From assembly GCF_000283155.1 (NCBI RefSeq), contig NW_004454177.1, positions 1,372,802 to 1,436,801 of the forward strand: a DNA stretch of 64,000 bases, written 5' to 3'. The number at the start of each line of letters is the position of its first letter. The first letter of the stretch is position 1. The notes beneath the pieces are model-generated. The model did not search any database, was not told the DNA's origin, and saw only the letters and a program-made list of their open reading frames with translations. This document shows positions 34,140 through 45,480 of the stretch, piece after piece. The translations under genes and the position numbers were made by a program. This DNA is from Ceratotherium simum simum. Its lineage: Eukaryota; Chordata; Mammalia; Perissodactyla; Rhinocerotidae.

Positions 34140-34720
34140 TCACCTATGCGTTTATTTATTTATTCACTTATTTAGTCAGTCCATCAATATTTGAGACCTT
34201 ACCATGTGCCACACATTGAATTAGATACTTGGGATATAATTGGTCCTCTGTACATAGAGTTTACAGTGTGCAGAGGGAGATTAAGCCATTAAAGAAGCAG
34301 TTGCAATACAGTGAGAAAAATATGATGATATCAAAAGTGTGTGGTAGCAGAGAGGCAGGGCACCTAACACATCAGGGAAGACTTCTGGGAGGAAGTGATT
34401 TGTTTTAACTGAGAATTGTATAGGAGTAAGCCAGTGTTGGAGTAAAAGATGGCTATAGTAATAAAAATTCCTGGCAAAGAGGGTAGCATACACTAAGACT
34501 CAGGGATGGGAAAGAATATGGCATGGTAAAGAGTTGGAAAACTACCAAAGGTTTTTTTTTTTTTTTAATTTTTATTGTGGTAAAATATACATAACATACC
34601 ACCAAAGGATTTTAAGCATGGACTAACATAATCAGATTTCTAATTTTGAATCATCACTCTGGCTAGTGAAGAAAGGATTGGAGGGAATGACAAGAGAGGA
34701 ACAAAGAGACCATTAGCAGT
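34140..34720 (-). mobile_element. L2 fragment carrying a short L1 insertion
   Basis: Antisense L2: CAGTCCATCAATATTTGAGA, then GGAAGACTTCTGGGAGGAAG. At about 34552-34605 a T-run plus TTTTTATTGTGGTAAAATAT is a severely 5'-truncated L1 3' end (minus), bordered by ACCAAAGG on both sides. Confidence 0.6.
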
Positions 34721-34739
34721 TAAGATTATGCCATTATCA

Positions 34740-35350
34740 TGAGGCTTGAAAGTCTTCAAAGCAGAGACCATGTTGTATTTATATTTGTATCTTCTAAGCT
34801 ACTATTACCATGTCTGACATCCATAGAAAGTGACTAATAAATATTTGTTGAATGAATGAATGGTTGTTTATTGACTGAATGACTGAATGGACTTATATCT
34901 GGAAACACCAATAATTTACTTTCCAGACTTGCTAGTACGTTTCCTCTAATTCCTCATGCATAGAGACTTGAGATAAAATTTCCAAAAATATTACCATCCA
35001 CGGTTGCAGCTCTGCTCAGAAAACCTTAACTGGCCCCTACCCTCACCCCACTGCCCTCCAAATTAAGAGCAAACATTTCTGACTATCTTCCAAAATACTT
35101 ATTAATAAGACCCTAACTACACTTCCAAATACTACCCAAAGCCTTCACACTACTTATGCTAATCTCAGTACCTGCAAATACACTATGTTCTGCCCCCCCT
35201 GTGAGTACTTGTACATGCTGTTCTCCTGAGCTAGACCAGTTTCATCAACTCTATTCCACCAGTCCAAATTCTACCAATCCTTGATGGTCCAGCTCTGGTC
35301 CCATGTCTTGCATGAAGCCTTCACGCATTCATTATATGTGATAGGTGATT
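34740..35350 (+). mobile_element. L2 fragments
   Basis: An L2 3' end lies at 34750-34865 (ATAAATATTTGTTGAATGAA). L2 internal text lies at 34985-35350 (CTCAGAAAACCTTAACTGGC, ATGAAGCCTTCACGC). Confidence 0.55.
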
Positions 35351-35366
35351 TAGATAAAATTTTATA

Positions 35367-35615
35367 GGAGCCGGCCCGGTGGCGCAAGCTGTTGGGTGTG
35401 CGCGCTCCGCTGCGGCAGCCCGGGGTTCGCTGGTTTGGATCCTGGGTGCACCGACGCACCGCTTGTCAAGCCATGCTGTGGCGGCATCCCATATAAAGTA
35501 GAGGAAGATGGGCATGGATGTTAGCCCAGGGCCAGACTTCCTCAGCAAAAAAAAAGAGGAGGATTGGCAGATGTTAGCTCAGGGCCGATCTTCCTCACAA
35601 AAAATACATAAATAA
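35367..35615 (+). mobile_element. ERE-type SINE, GAGGAAGAT subtype (copy J)
   Basis: It starts GGAGCCGGCCCGGTGGCGCA, has both GAGGAAGAT/GAGGATTGGC modules and ends in an A-rich tail. Target duplication ATAAAATTTTATA at about 35354-35366 and 35616-35628. Confidence 0.92.
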
Positions 35616-35679
35616 ATAAAATTTTATAAAAATCAAAGCAATAATAGTAGTTTATTCATTTAAATTATAAGTAAAAATG

Positions 35680-36060
35680 AGGCTCAGTGGAAAGAGCCCA
35701 GTCTTTGAACCTGTGAAAGCCTGGGTTTGAATATCTCCTCTGCCACTTACCAGATGTGCGCCTTGTAAATCCCCTCTCTGAGCTTCAGTTTCTTGAAATG
35801 TAAAACTAAACTGGCTGTGTTTACTTGGCGGTGTAGATTAGAGAGGATATGTTAAAGCACGTAATACAATGCCTATCACAGAGTGAGTGTAGAAGCTATT
35901 ATCCTTAATAATAACGTTTTCATCCTGCTGGACAGTCTTTAAAGCTCTTTTGCATATTTTCCTCACAAAATAGTCCTTACAATGGTCTCTGAGGTAGATG
36001 ACAGTATCTCCATTTTGCAGAGACAATAACTAAGGCTCTTAAGGGTTAAGTGACCTACTA
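35680..36060. mobile_element. Two MIR fragments, opposite orientations
   Basis: 35680-35905 is a sense MIR (GAAAGCCTGGGTTTGAATAT, CTGCCACTTACCAGATGTG). 35925-36060 is an antisense MIR (TCTCCATTTTGCAGAGACAA). Confidence 0.65.
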
Positions 36061-36119
36061 AAAACAAGAGTATTGTCCTAGATCAATTGTATGAGAATCA
36101 TCTGGGGCTCTCTAATATG

Positions 36120-36560
36120 CCACAGGAAGGAGTGTACATTGACACTATCTTTATGGAGTACAGTTTGGCAAAGCCAATCAAAGTTACAAACTTGATCCAG
36201 CAATTCACTGTCTAAGAATTCCTACAGATATATTTGCCCATGTGCAAAATAATATGTGTGTATGGTTATTTATTGCAGCACTGTTTGTAATAGCAAAAGA
36301 TTGAAAACATCCTAAATACCTTATTATCATCAAAGAGGATTGGTTAAATCAATCATGGTACATCCATAAATGTTATAATGTGCAAACAAAAAAAAATTAA
36401 GTAAAAAAACTAAGGTTTAAAAGAATACGTAGTTTGCTACCCTTTGTATAAAAAGAGGGAAAAAGGATGTGTACTGTGGACAGAAGTGGTTTCCTGAGGG
36501 AGGAGGGAATGAACTGGATATAGATTTGGGTGGAAATTATCTATGTAGATGGGAGGTGAT
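36120..36560 (+). mobile_element. L1M-type 3' fragment
   Basis: Sense L1M: TCCAGCAATTCACTGTCTAA, GTTTGTAATAGCAAAAGATT, GGTTAAATCAATCATGGTAC followed by ATCCATAAATG, then GAAGTGGTTTCCTGAGGGAG. Confidence 0.75.
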
Positions 36561-37754
36561 AAGGATAATCCTTCCAGAAAGGAGACAGATGAGAGCAATT
36601 TTTAATAATCAAGTTTTGGGAGGCTAAGACCTCGGAGTGCAAAGTGGAGGCTCTTATTCAGTTGAAGAGATTTTCCCAAATTCACCAGTCCATATTTCTT
36701 TTTCTCCAAAAACTTAATGGTATTAAAAAAAATAAAAAAGTACATGGTATTGCCACACCATCTTGAGGAGCTGCCTGTCTTCCAACCAATAGGGAGGGAT
36801 TTGGCAACCAGCAGTAAATTATTCTTTTACCTGGAAACTGTCAAATAATACTGCAGTCAATCATGGAAGTATTTTTGTGTCAATTTTGGGAGAGTCCAAT
36901 ACTGTGCATTGGATACAGTAGGTAAAATTAAATCCTTGGCTTAAAGGTGGAGGCAAGATATATACATATGAGAAAAAGCCTCCAAATGAATACCCACCTT
37001 TTTATAAGGTACATGTTCAATAAATGTTTGCAAATATAAACTGAATAAATCACAGAGCTCTTGGCTTCACTATCTCCCAATATTATTTTCTATCCTAATT
37101 ACCATAGAGCCTGTGTCATCTTAGTGATGAAAATATTTTCCTAATTAAGTAAAATGCACAGAGAAGCTCTTGGTTGTTTTTATTTGTTTGTTTTGCATGT
37201 TTTGGGTTGCATATATTTAGGGGTGTGTGTGTATGTGTGTGAGTGTGTGTGTATTTGAAGCAGATATAAGGCTTATACTTTTCCTGTATTTCTTTGTTCC
37301 CCGCATTTCTCTACCCTATCTCTCCAACCCACCTCACACAGAGCCTAGCTAAGGTAGGTACCTGGCAGACACTCAATAAGTGCTCTTTTCCTGATTGGTT
37401 CTCCCCATCCCCCACCAGAAGAAAACAGACTTGGTCTTGATCTTAAAGTATTTTCTAATTTAATGTTTTCAAACTCTGGCTGGGGGAAAATAGAAACATG
37501 AGTACTGCAGCCATCCAATAAGATGTCATCTTTCTAAAATCATCTCCAAGGTATCTTCTAGAGCTAAATAAATATTCCCCACTTGTATCCAGAAGAATAC
37601 TCCCTAGTACTCATCATCTCCTTCCCTTCCCAATACATTCTTTTTTTTTTTTTAATTTTTTTCTTGGCAAGAAACTCTTTCTGGAATTATATAAGCCTGT
37701 CTTTACGTAGCAATATGGTATTGGATTTATTAATCACTCAGGTCCATGGTAGCC
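36561..37754. other. Intergenic, no gene; simple repeats
   Basis: Imperfect (GT)n at about 37222-37255 and a T-run at 37640-37653. No gene or named repeat recognised. Confidence 0.4.
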
Positions 37755-38168
37755 TGTGTTGTTGTTAGTGCCGTGGAATGGATTCTGACTCCTAGCAACC
37801 CTTTGTACAGCAGAGCAGAACTATGCCCAGTCTTTTTGCGCCATCCTCTCACCTTCTGGTGCTAGGGAGGTGATGCAGGCAATGCTCTGCTGCTATTCAC
37901 AGGGTTTTCATGGCCAATTTTTTAGGAAATGGGTGGCCAGGTCCTTCTTCCTAGGCTGTCATAGTCTGGAAGCTCTGCTGAAACCTGTCCACCATGGGTG
38001 ACCCTGCTGGTATTTGGAATACTGGTGGCATAGCTTTCAGCATCACAGCAACACACTGCCACTACAGTATGACAACCGACAGACGGTGGTGTGGTTCCCT
38101 GACTGGTAAATGAACTGGGCCTTGGCAGTGAGAGTGCTGAATCTTAACCACTAGACCACCAGAGCTGG
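37755..38168 (-). mobile_element. SINE with tRNA-Glu head and RTE-type tail
   Basis: Read on the minus strand, 38166-38095 follows tRNA-Glu(CUC) at roughly 80% by eye. It includes an A box TGGTCTAGTGG, the CTCTCAC anticodon loop and the closing CAGGGAA. The far end reads GTTGCTAGGAGTCAGAATCC ... CGGCACTAACAACAACA, which resembles the tail of RTE-mobilised SINEs and ends in (AAC)n rather than poly(A). Target duplication CATGGTAGCC / TATGGTAGCC (37745-37754, 38170-38179). Clearly not an ERE. The D/anticodon stems are decayed, so it is not a working tRNA gene. It may belong to the tRNA-RTE class that includes MamSINE1. Confidence 0.75.
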
Positions 38169-38235
38169 CTATGGTAGCCCTAGGGTTCCAGTATTGATCA
38201 TTTGGGTTTGCTTTTATCAGTTAGTTGGGCCGCTG

Positions 38236-38313
38236 TCACCACCATCACCACCATTGCTACCACCACCATCACCACCTTTACCATCACCATCACCACCACC
38301 ACCACCACCACTA
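38236..38313. repeat. (CCA/CAC)n imperfect trinucleotide repeat
   Basis: About 78 bp of CCACCA and CATCAC units with interruptions. Not in a coding frame of any gene that I recognise. Confidence 0.9.
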
Positions 38314-38324
38314 ACAGCAATAGC

Positions 38325-38665
38325 AGAGCTACTTATTGAGCATTAGCTGTGTGCAAGGCACTGAGCAAAATGCTTTACATATATTACCTTTTTAAAATTG
38401 AGATATAATTGACATAGAACATATGTTATATGTATATGTTGTATATGTTTAAGGTGTATACATTACTTTAATTACTCCCCAAAACTATCCTATGAGGTAG
38501 GTACGATTATTATCCCCATTTTACAAATGAGGATAATAGGGCTTTGAGAAGTTAAACAAAATTTCCAAGATCCTACAGCTAGTATGTAATGGTGAGGGAG
38601 CCAGATCTCTAACCTCAGTCTGTTTAACTCCAAGCCCTGTTCTCTGTACCACTGGCAATATATCC
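38325..38665 (-). mobile_element. MIR split by a short L1 fragment
   Basis: Antisense MIR: TTATTGAGCATTAGCTGTGT before, then CTATCCTATGAGGTAGGTAC and CCCCATTTTACAAATGAGGA after. About 38391-38475 is L1 3' UTR text (TTGAGATATAATTGACATAG). Confidence 0.75.
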
Positions 38666-38701
38666 TGCCCTCATCACCTTGAAGTGATGATGGTAAGTAT
38701 A

Positions 38702-38704
<3 letters not shown>

Positions 38705-38738
<34 letters not shown>
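38705..38738. repeat. (TG)n microsatellite
   Basis: Seventeen TG units in a row. Confidence 0.95.
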
Positions 38739-38739
<1 letters not shown>

Positions 38740-38964
38740 TGTATTCATATTCCAATTAAAACCTTAAACCTTTAAATATCCTTTCTGGTATTTTTATACT
38801 CTAGTTATTGCAGGTCATGGTATGAATTTACAAACCCTCCAATGAAAAGAATTGGGGACATTGGCCTCTTAAACCAAGGGCTATGGTTTCAAGTTCCATT
38901 CCAGATGAGAAATAAGCAGCATCTATTATTGCTTTACTTGTTTGTTTTTCAAAGATAATGTGTT

Positions 38965-39095
38965 TGAATGAACACAGTGTGGACTCTGGGGTGAGATAAA
39001 CCTGAGCTCAAATCCTAGCATACAAAGCTGGGTGATCTTGAGCTAATGACTCTACCTAAGTGAGCCTCCAATTCTTTATATGTAAAAAAGAAAAG
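38965..39095 (+). mobile_element. MIR fragment
   Basis: Sense MIR: TGTGGACTCTGGGGTGAGAT, CCTGAGCTCAAATCCTAGC, GCTGGGTGATCTTGAGC. Confidence 0.65.
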
Positions 39096-39209
39096 TTGTG
39101 ATATTCAAATGAGAAGGAAGAGCAAAATATATGATATATAATATAAATGCAAGAAATCCATCTCATTATCCATAGCATCATCACTGAAATAATCAAAGAG
39201 CATTCTTCA

Positions 39210-39453
39210 GGGGCCGGCCCGGCGGTGTAGCAGTTAAGTTCGCACACTCTGCTTCGCGGCCCAGGGTTCACAGGTTGGGATCCCTGGCGCAGACCTGTGC
39301 ACCGTTTATCAAACCATGCTGTGGCGGCGTCCCATATAAAGTAGAGGATGATAGGCGTGGATGTTAGCCCAGGGCCCATTTTCTTCAGTGAAAAAGAGGA
39401 GGATTGGCAACAGATGTTTGCTCAGGGCTAATCTTCCTCAAAACAAAAAAAAA
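39210..39453 (+). mobile_element. ERE-type SINE, GAGGAAGAT subtype (copy K)
   Basis: It starts GGGGCCGGCCCGGCGGTGTA and contains GAGGATGATAGGC and GAGGAGGATTGGCAACAG. Target duplication AGCATTCTTCA (39199-39209, 39454-39464). Confidence 0.92.
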
Positions 39454-39739
39454 AGCATTCTTCAAAGACTTTTCGTTAAATGATTAAATAGATATTATCC
39501 CTAATTTCTGGATGGGATGAGGTATGTGATCAACTTTTTGAAATCACGTATAATATATATCAATGTAAAGAGTTGCAGACCTTTTACTAAGGAATAAAAG
39601 TTTCAAGTCCCTTATAGGCAAATGTCAATTAAACACAACTATGTACTAATTTGGGTCCAGTAACTTATGGAGAAGGGCTAAAATCATAATAAAAATAATT
39701 TAGTGAATTTTGATTTAAACATTTTTGGATTGAAGTAAA

Positions 39740-40725
39740 AGAATTCTTTTTTACTTTATGTTTTAATTTTAATACTATTTATTTTTAATACGTTATATTC
39801 ATATGATTCTTACTCAAAAGGTACAAAAGGTCATATAGGGAAAATCTTCTTTCTCAACAAGTTCCCAGTACCTCAGTCACTAAAGGCAGCTAATGCCTGT
39901 TTCCTATGTATCTTTCCAGAGGTATGTATAGCATATATAGTCAAATTTCTATAGTTTTCTCCTTCTCACTTCCTTTAATACAATGTTAACATTCTGTACT
40001 TTGCTCTTTTCACTTTACAATGCATCTTAGAGCTTCTTTCATTCTGGATTTGTATAATTTAGCCATGATGTGCAAATCATATCTGTTGGATAAATTTCAA
40101 TGTGCATTTGTAATTTTGATATATATTACCAAATTGTTCTCCATAGAGATTATACAAATTTGCATTCTTTGTATCAGTGTATGAGAGTGATTCTTTCCCC
40201 CACTGCTTTGCCAACAGAGTGGGTAATTAGATTTTTAAATTTTTTAATTCAATAGGTTAAGGATGTTGTCCCAGTATAGTTAAACTTTTATTAGTCTTAT
40301 TTTTAGTATTACCAGCATCTTTTAAAATACTTAACAGCCATTTGTATTTTCTTCTTTGTGAGCTGTTTCTTCCTATCCTTTGCCCATTTTAAAATTGTGC
40401 TCTTGATCTTTCTTATTGATTTGTAGGAACTTTTTATGTATAATAAGTTATCCCTGTATCTGGGATATGGGTCGCAAATACTTTCTCCTAGTTTGTTGTC
40501 TTTTTCTTTTGCTTATGCCATGCAGAATTTTAAAAAATTAATGTAGTTACATCAGTGTTTTCTTCTATGGCTTCCAGGTTCTTGTTATAAATGAATATAA
40601 AAGAATGACTTTTCCTAGTTTAAGTTTATTTAGGAAAACTTCTCCAATATTTTTCCTTCTGTTTCCTTTTACTATTATCTACCATCTTGGTCATTGTAAG
40701 ACAAATTCAGTATTATGCTCTTATA
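39740..40725 (-). mobile_element. L1M-type 3' fragment
   Basis: Antisense L1M: ATATTACCAAATTGTTCTCC, GCATTCTTTGTATCAGTGTA, TTTGTGAGCTGTTTCTTCC, TTTGCCCATTTTAAAATTGT, TTTGTAGGAACTTTTTATG. Confidence 0.75.
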
Positions 40726-42399
40726 GTGACAACATTTGTACCTTCCATTTTTTGGTCCACTAACTTGACTGCATTATCAATGAGAGTTAGAAGAATAAAA
40801 ATCAATTTGGCTTCATGAACAGTATTCTCAAACAAAATATAAATGACCCAGCATTTTAACAAAAACATACCAAGTATTTAGTTGCATGCACAAAGGCCTT
40901 TTGGAAAATGTTTATAAGCTCATCTCTGTACCTCATAATAGAGTTTCAAAGGGTCTTACAATCTCTAACAACAGAAATTCACAATATATAGTGGTAGCAA
41001 TTCATGCACCTTATGTTTTCAAAACTATGCACGTTAATTTGGTATTATTGCTGGATGTTTGCTACATTATTGCTCGATTATTGCTACATTGTCTGTAGGT
41101 GCTAAATTTTAAATCTGATAATAGAATTTGGATGGTTCAGAATGAAAGAAAACAATAGTTAAAAGGCATTTTTTGTTAGCTTGTTAGTTTTTTTCTGGTA
41201 ATTTATTTGGCTACTCTTTTGGGACTTGATGAAGAAAATGGTGGAATCCTAATAAGAATCTGATTTAAAGATCATTCTCATTCCACAATATATCTCTTAG
41301 AGGATTAAGAAATGATACATGACCTCTCACTTTCAAACCTGTGATTCCCTGCTCCAGGTCTTTCTATCACTTTATGAAGCATGTTTTGAATTGAGATGCC
41401 AAAGGCAGCATAGAAAACTTCAAGAGAGAAATGAAATGAAAGTTTTTGACCCTACAGACTGACCCAGTCCTGAATGAGCAAACTGGATGGACTTAGTCCT
41501 TTTTGCATTAGGAATACTTTGATTTGAATATCCTATCCTTGAATGTGTTCTGCTGTGAGTTCACACCTTAATTTCCAGTGTAAAAGCATTATTTGAAGAT
41601 GCATTTGCAGGAAGCATTCAGTGACTCCTGTTCTTCTCTAGACATGTCATCCACTATGGTAGTGCTTAAAATAAAGTACTCAGATAGAAGATAAGTTGAA
41701 ACAGACAACAAGCAATATAATACAGAATGTTATGAGTAAAGTGTTACTCAGATCCTTCTAAAATACATTTCTCCCTTTATTTTGAAGGCCACAGTATAGG
41801 CAACTTGGCTAATGGAACCAGTCTCTTCCTTTGATCATCAATAGGGTTATCTTTTCAGGAAACTAAGTCCCAGACCAGATGATAGTTTTAGATGAGGCTG
41901 ACATGAAAGAAAGAAGGACTGTTTAATTATTAGCTCCCTAAAAAACATGTCTTTTCTCTCTTTAAATTAATAATTCTTCAGCTGAAATCATAAGCAGGAG
42001 TTCTATCAGGTCTTGTGGGTTGGGGGGGGCGAAATTCATTTGATATTTCTTTTTTTTTGCTCAGGCAGTGTGCAGGATCTGGTTTTATCTGTCAGCCTGG
42101 CATACAGCTACAGCCTGCTGGCTCCTGGTGACATATTTTAGTCAAATGAGACTCAAAAATAAATGTCATGTGAGTACATTTATTTAATTTTCTAAGGCTT
42201 GGGGAAAGCTTGGGAAGTAGTGAGTAGCCTGGCATATAGTAGATGCTCAATGAATGCTCACAATAATCTAATTTAATGGATGGAAGAAGGGCAAGCATTG
42301 AGAATGTGCTAGACTGGCTTCAGCAACTGCTCTCCATTTTCTGTGTGTGTCTACCTACATTGGAGAGGGGTAAAAGGGATTATGGCAATTAACAAGACA
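40726..42399. other. Intergenic, mostly unique
   Basis: No gene is recognised. 42215-42260 looks like an L2/MIR end (GGCATATAGTAGATGCTCAA). A G-run (GGGGGGG) lies near 42021 and T-runs near 42051. Confidence 0.4.
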
Positions 42400-42720
42400 T
42401 GTACTGTCCAGTAGGTAACCACTAGCCAAAAATGGCTATTGAGCACTTGAAATATGGCTAGTCTGAATTGAGATGTTCAGTAAGTGTAAAATACACACTG
42501 GATTTTGAAGATTTAGTATAAAAAAAGGAATGCAAAAAAAATCTCAATAATATTTATATTGGTTACATGTTGAATAATGTTTTTAATATATTGGGGTTAA
42601 ATGAAGTATCTTAATAGTTCACCTGTTTCTTCTTACTTTTTTAATGTGACTAGTAGAAAATTTAAAATTACCTATGTGGCTCACATTATATTTTTATTGG
42701 ACAGCGCTCATCTAGACCTT
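42400..42720. mobile_element. MER58-like hAT-Charlie DNA transposon
   Basis: Contains TACTGTCCAGTAGGTAACCA followed by CTAGCC, AAAATGGCTATTGAGCACTT and GAAATATGGCTAG. At the other end is TTTTTATTGGACAGCGCTC, the paired terminal text of this family. The middle is AT-rich and diverged. Confidence 0.55.
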
Positions 42721-42779
42721 AGAGATAATTCAGGCAATGAAACAGCTCTGCTTTTACGGGCAAATTGTTTACAAGCTAT

Positions 42780-44150
42780 CTAAAAATATAACATCTCTTA
42801 CCTGGGCTGGCCCTGGGAGGAGTGGGGGGAAAGCCTGTTGGCCCGGGAAATCCTCTTACTCTTACAAGGGGACATACCAGAATTGAATCTCGAGAGGGGG
42901 CTGGACACCTTGGGGGTCTCCTTCACCCCCCCCCCCGGAAGTAGGATGGGCCTGGCCAGAGCCCTGAGGGGAAGGTAGGGACTGGCTTCTGGGAACCCTA
43001 GCGTTTCCCTGCGGTTCTGCTCGGTAGCCCCACCACCCTAGAGAAACTTCCCAGCTTTCTTGACCTCGCAATTTCTCCGAGCATCTGGGCCATAACTCTA
43101 AGAGAAACGTGAGGCCTGCACCCGATAGTAACTTTTCCAGGACAAAACCCGCCTGCACAGCCTGCCCCTTCGCGCGCTGGGCTCAGGCCCCTCAGCCCCC
43201 ATGACAAGCCCCAGCCGTGATTATCTGAGCGCCCTGGGAGAAGAGGATCTCCCTCCTGGAAAAGTGTGGTGACTGAGGAATCCCTGCCTCCACCTCCACT
43301 TCGGATCCCCAGTTCCCTCCTCCGCGCCCCCCGGGGCCTGCTTTGGTGCTGGCGATCCTCTCTCAGCCGCCGAGCTTTGTTTCCCAGCTTCGCTGAAAGG
43401 GAGAGGAGAAGAGGAAGGAAGACTCCTGCTGTCCTCGAGGTCTTGCCCTTTCCCACAGCTCTCCTCCCTCCGTCTCTCACTTCTTAGGTTCCTAGTGGGC
43501 CGAAGCAAAGGCGGGATAGCTGGATTATGGAGGGAAACCCCTTCAAGTCTCCCTCGGCTGCTGGGCTCTCGGCAAGGCAAGTCCCGGCGCGAGCAGAACT
43601 AGAAAACGGAGAGCATGAGAGGTCGGCCCCACCTCCGCGGCGTCTCGGCCGGGGAGCAGGGCCTGGGGAGACAGTCTTAGCTTTGGGGGAAAGCAGGGAG
43701 CTGAGCCCAGGGCATATGAAATTAGGCGGAGGGTAAGGACCCAGCAGGCGGTCTACCCCGCCCCTTTCCTTCCCTCCTCAAACCTCTCAAACTGAGAGAT
43801 GTGTAAGGCTAAATTCTGAGAAAGGTTTTGCAGTGCCTTGCTCAAAGGTAACTGTGAGCCAAAGACATTTTTTACTGCCCCGGCTCCCAAAGGGACATTG
43901 AGTAACCTCTTCATTTCCGTTTCTGAGGCAGAAGTTAGTCCCTGCCCCGGAGTGAAGCTGAAATCCCACCCCCAAGACCGGCTGCAAATCTGTGTAGAGC
44001 GTAGCGCGCGCGCGCGCGCAGGCACAGGAAGGCTCTTTACTGAGGCCAATGTTCAGTTGTAAACCCCCTAAGCCCTCAATAGCCGCTCAGCCTGTAGGAT
44101 CTTAGGAGACAAGACAGCTTGCCTTCCACTCGCCGGGTACCGTAAGCTCT
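42780..44150. other. GC-rich, CpG-containing block without a recognised gene
   Basis: About 1.4 kb of raised G+C with CpG clusters (43150-43180, 43320-43390, 43560-43680, 44004-44019), 1.8-3.1 kb upstream of the BSX ATG. The longest open frame (43480-42998, minus, 160 codons) is low-complexity Arg/Gly/Ser-rich and not recognisable. It could be a distal CpG island, an alternative promoter or the start of an unannotated antisense RNA; sequence alone does not decide. Confidence 0.5.
44004..44019. repeat. (GC)8 alternating tract
   Basis: Sixteen bases of perfect GC alternation within the GC-rich block; prone to form Z-DNA under negative supercoiling. Confidence 0.9.
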
Positions 44151-44479
44151 CACTGAGAGTGGGGTGGACGTCGGTAAAGTGTGGATGGTCTGCCCCAGCG
44201 CCTCTTCAGGAGTCTCCTGCATCTCCCTCTAGCCCTGCGGGAGATGACTGGACCAGGGCTAAGGACTAAGGAAGACTCCTGGAAGTCTACCATTTTCCCT
44301 GTCCATGGCTGCCTGCTATCAGGTCTCCAGGTCTTACTTACCATTATAAACTTTTCAAAAAATCGCATTTTAGACTCCAAGACAAAGCGTTCTGACTTCA
44401 TTTAGATGCCCACTTGCCAACATCTTATTTTAAAGTTATTTTTCCCCTTCTGCCTCCTTCCTCACATTCTCCTCGTTTA

Positions 44480-44960
44480 TTTACCATTTACCAATTCATC
44501 CGTATGGAATATGACGCTCCCACTTCCAGGAGCACTGTAGTTTGGGGCCTAATTGATTCTGGTAATTAATTTGTTCTACCTGCTAGATCAGATGGAAATC
44601 CTACCCCTGCGCCCAAGGATTAGCACTTGGCTTTCTAAACACCTCCTCTAATTATCTAATAGCATGGGTTGTGAGGACTCAGTCTCTATTAAAACACTTT
44701 TACTATTAGCAGTAGTGATTGGAATTGTGATGACGACTAGATTTCAACAAATTAGAGCTTAAAAATGGTGAGATGGAAGAGAAGTGGCTTCTTTTAATTT
44801 CCCTGAGTTTAACATCAATAATTAGAGCAATTTTCAGAGATGCGAGCCAAAATTACCCCTGCTGTGCTGTAGATGATCACCTTAATTTTAGCAAATTGAC
44901 TCCAGGGAAATAAATGTGACAGATTAGAAAAAGACAAACAGAAAAAAAAAAAACAAAAGA
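44480..44960. promoter_or_regulatory. Candidate conserved upstream element of BSX
   Basis: Repeat-free and 1.0-1.45 kb upstream of the BSX ATG. Dense homeodomain/POU-type cores: GCCTAATTGATTCTGG, GGTAATTAATTTGTTC, CTAATTATCTAATAGC, ATCAATAATTAGAGC and CACCTTAATTTTAGC. Conservation and enhancer activity are inferred from this character. Confidence 0.5.
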
Positions 44961-45480
44961 TTGAGAGAGAGGGAAATGAAAAGCAAATCTGGGAAAGGGA
45001 ATGGGAGACAAACCTGGTACAATTATTTCAGAGGGCTAGGGTTGAAAGGGGTAGTATAGCAGAAATAGAGAACCTTGTGAATGGAATGAGGAGGATGTAA
45101 TGGAAATCTGTGAGGAGGCAGAGGCTGGCATTAAGAGGTAGCTCTGGACATATTTATACAGAGCAAATTACTTGACTAATGTAGATATAACTTTCCTCCC
45201 ACCACCCTCCATAACTAAGGTAAAGAATGTTATGCTTATCATCATTTTATTTATTTACCTCAACAATCCAGTCATCTCTCAGCCATCAACTTAAATTGAG
45301 TCTAGCAGATATGGACTCTCCTTCTCCTCACTTCTCCTCTTCTCCTTTTGCTATTATTTCTCTCAAGTTTTAAAACCCAGGCCCAAATGCCAAAATAAGT
45401 GCCTTATCCTTATTGCTTTGGGGCCTTTAAATGCCTTCTGCTAATGAGGAGTGGACTCCTCATTAGAGAGACTTTTCCTT
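44961..45480. other. BSX upstream flank, no recognised feature
   Basis: Unique sequence with an A-run at 44940-44952. No repeat or gene. Confidence 0.4.

Noticed and set aside
38095..38166. Possible tRNA-Glu gene on the minus strand
   Set aside because: The stems are decayed and the unit continues into a SINE body with its own target duplication, so it is a SINE head.
42998..43580. Open frames of 119-160 codons on the minus strand in the GC-rich block
   Set aside because: Low-complexity Arg/Ser/Gly-rich translations in GC-rich DNA where stop codons are rare; overlapping frames on both strands; no domain recognised.
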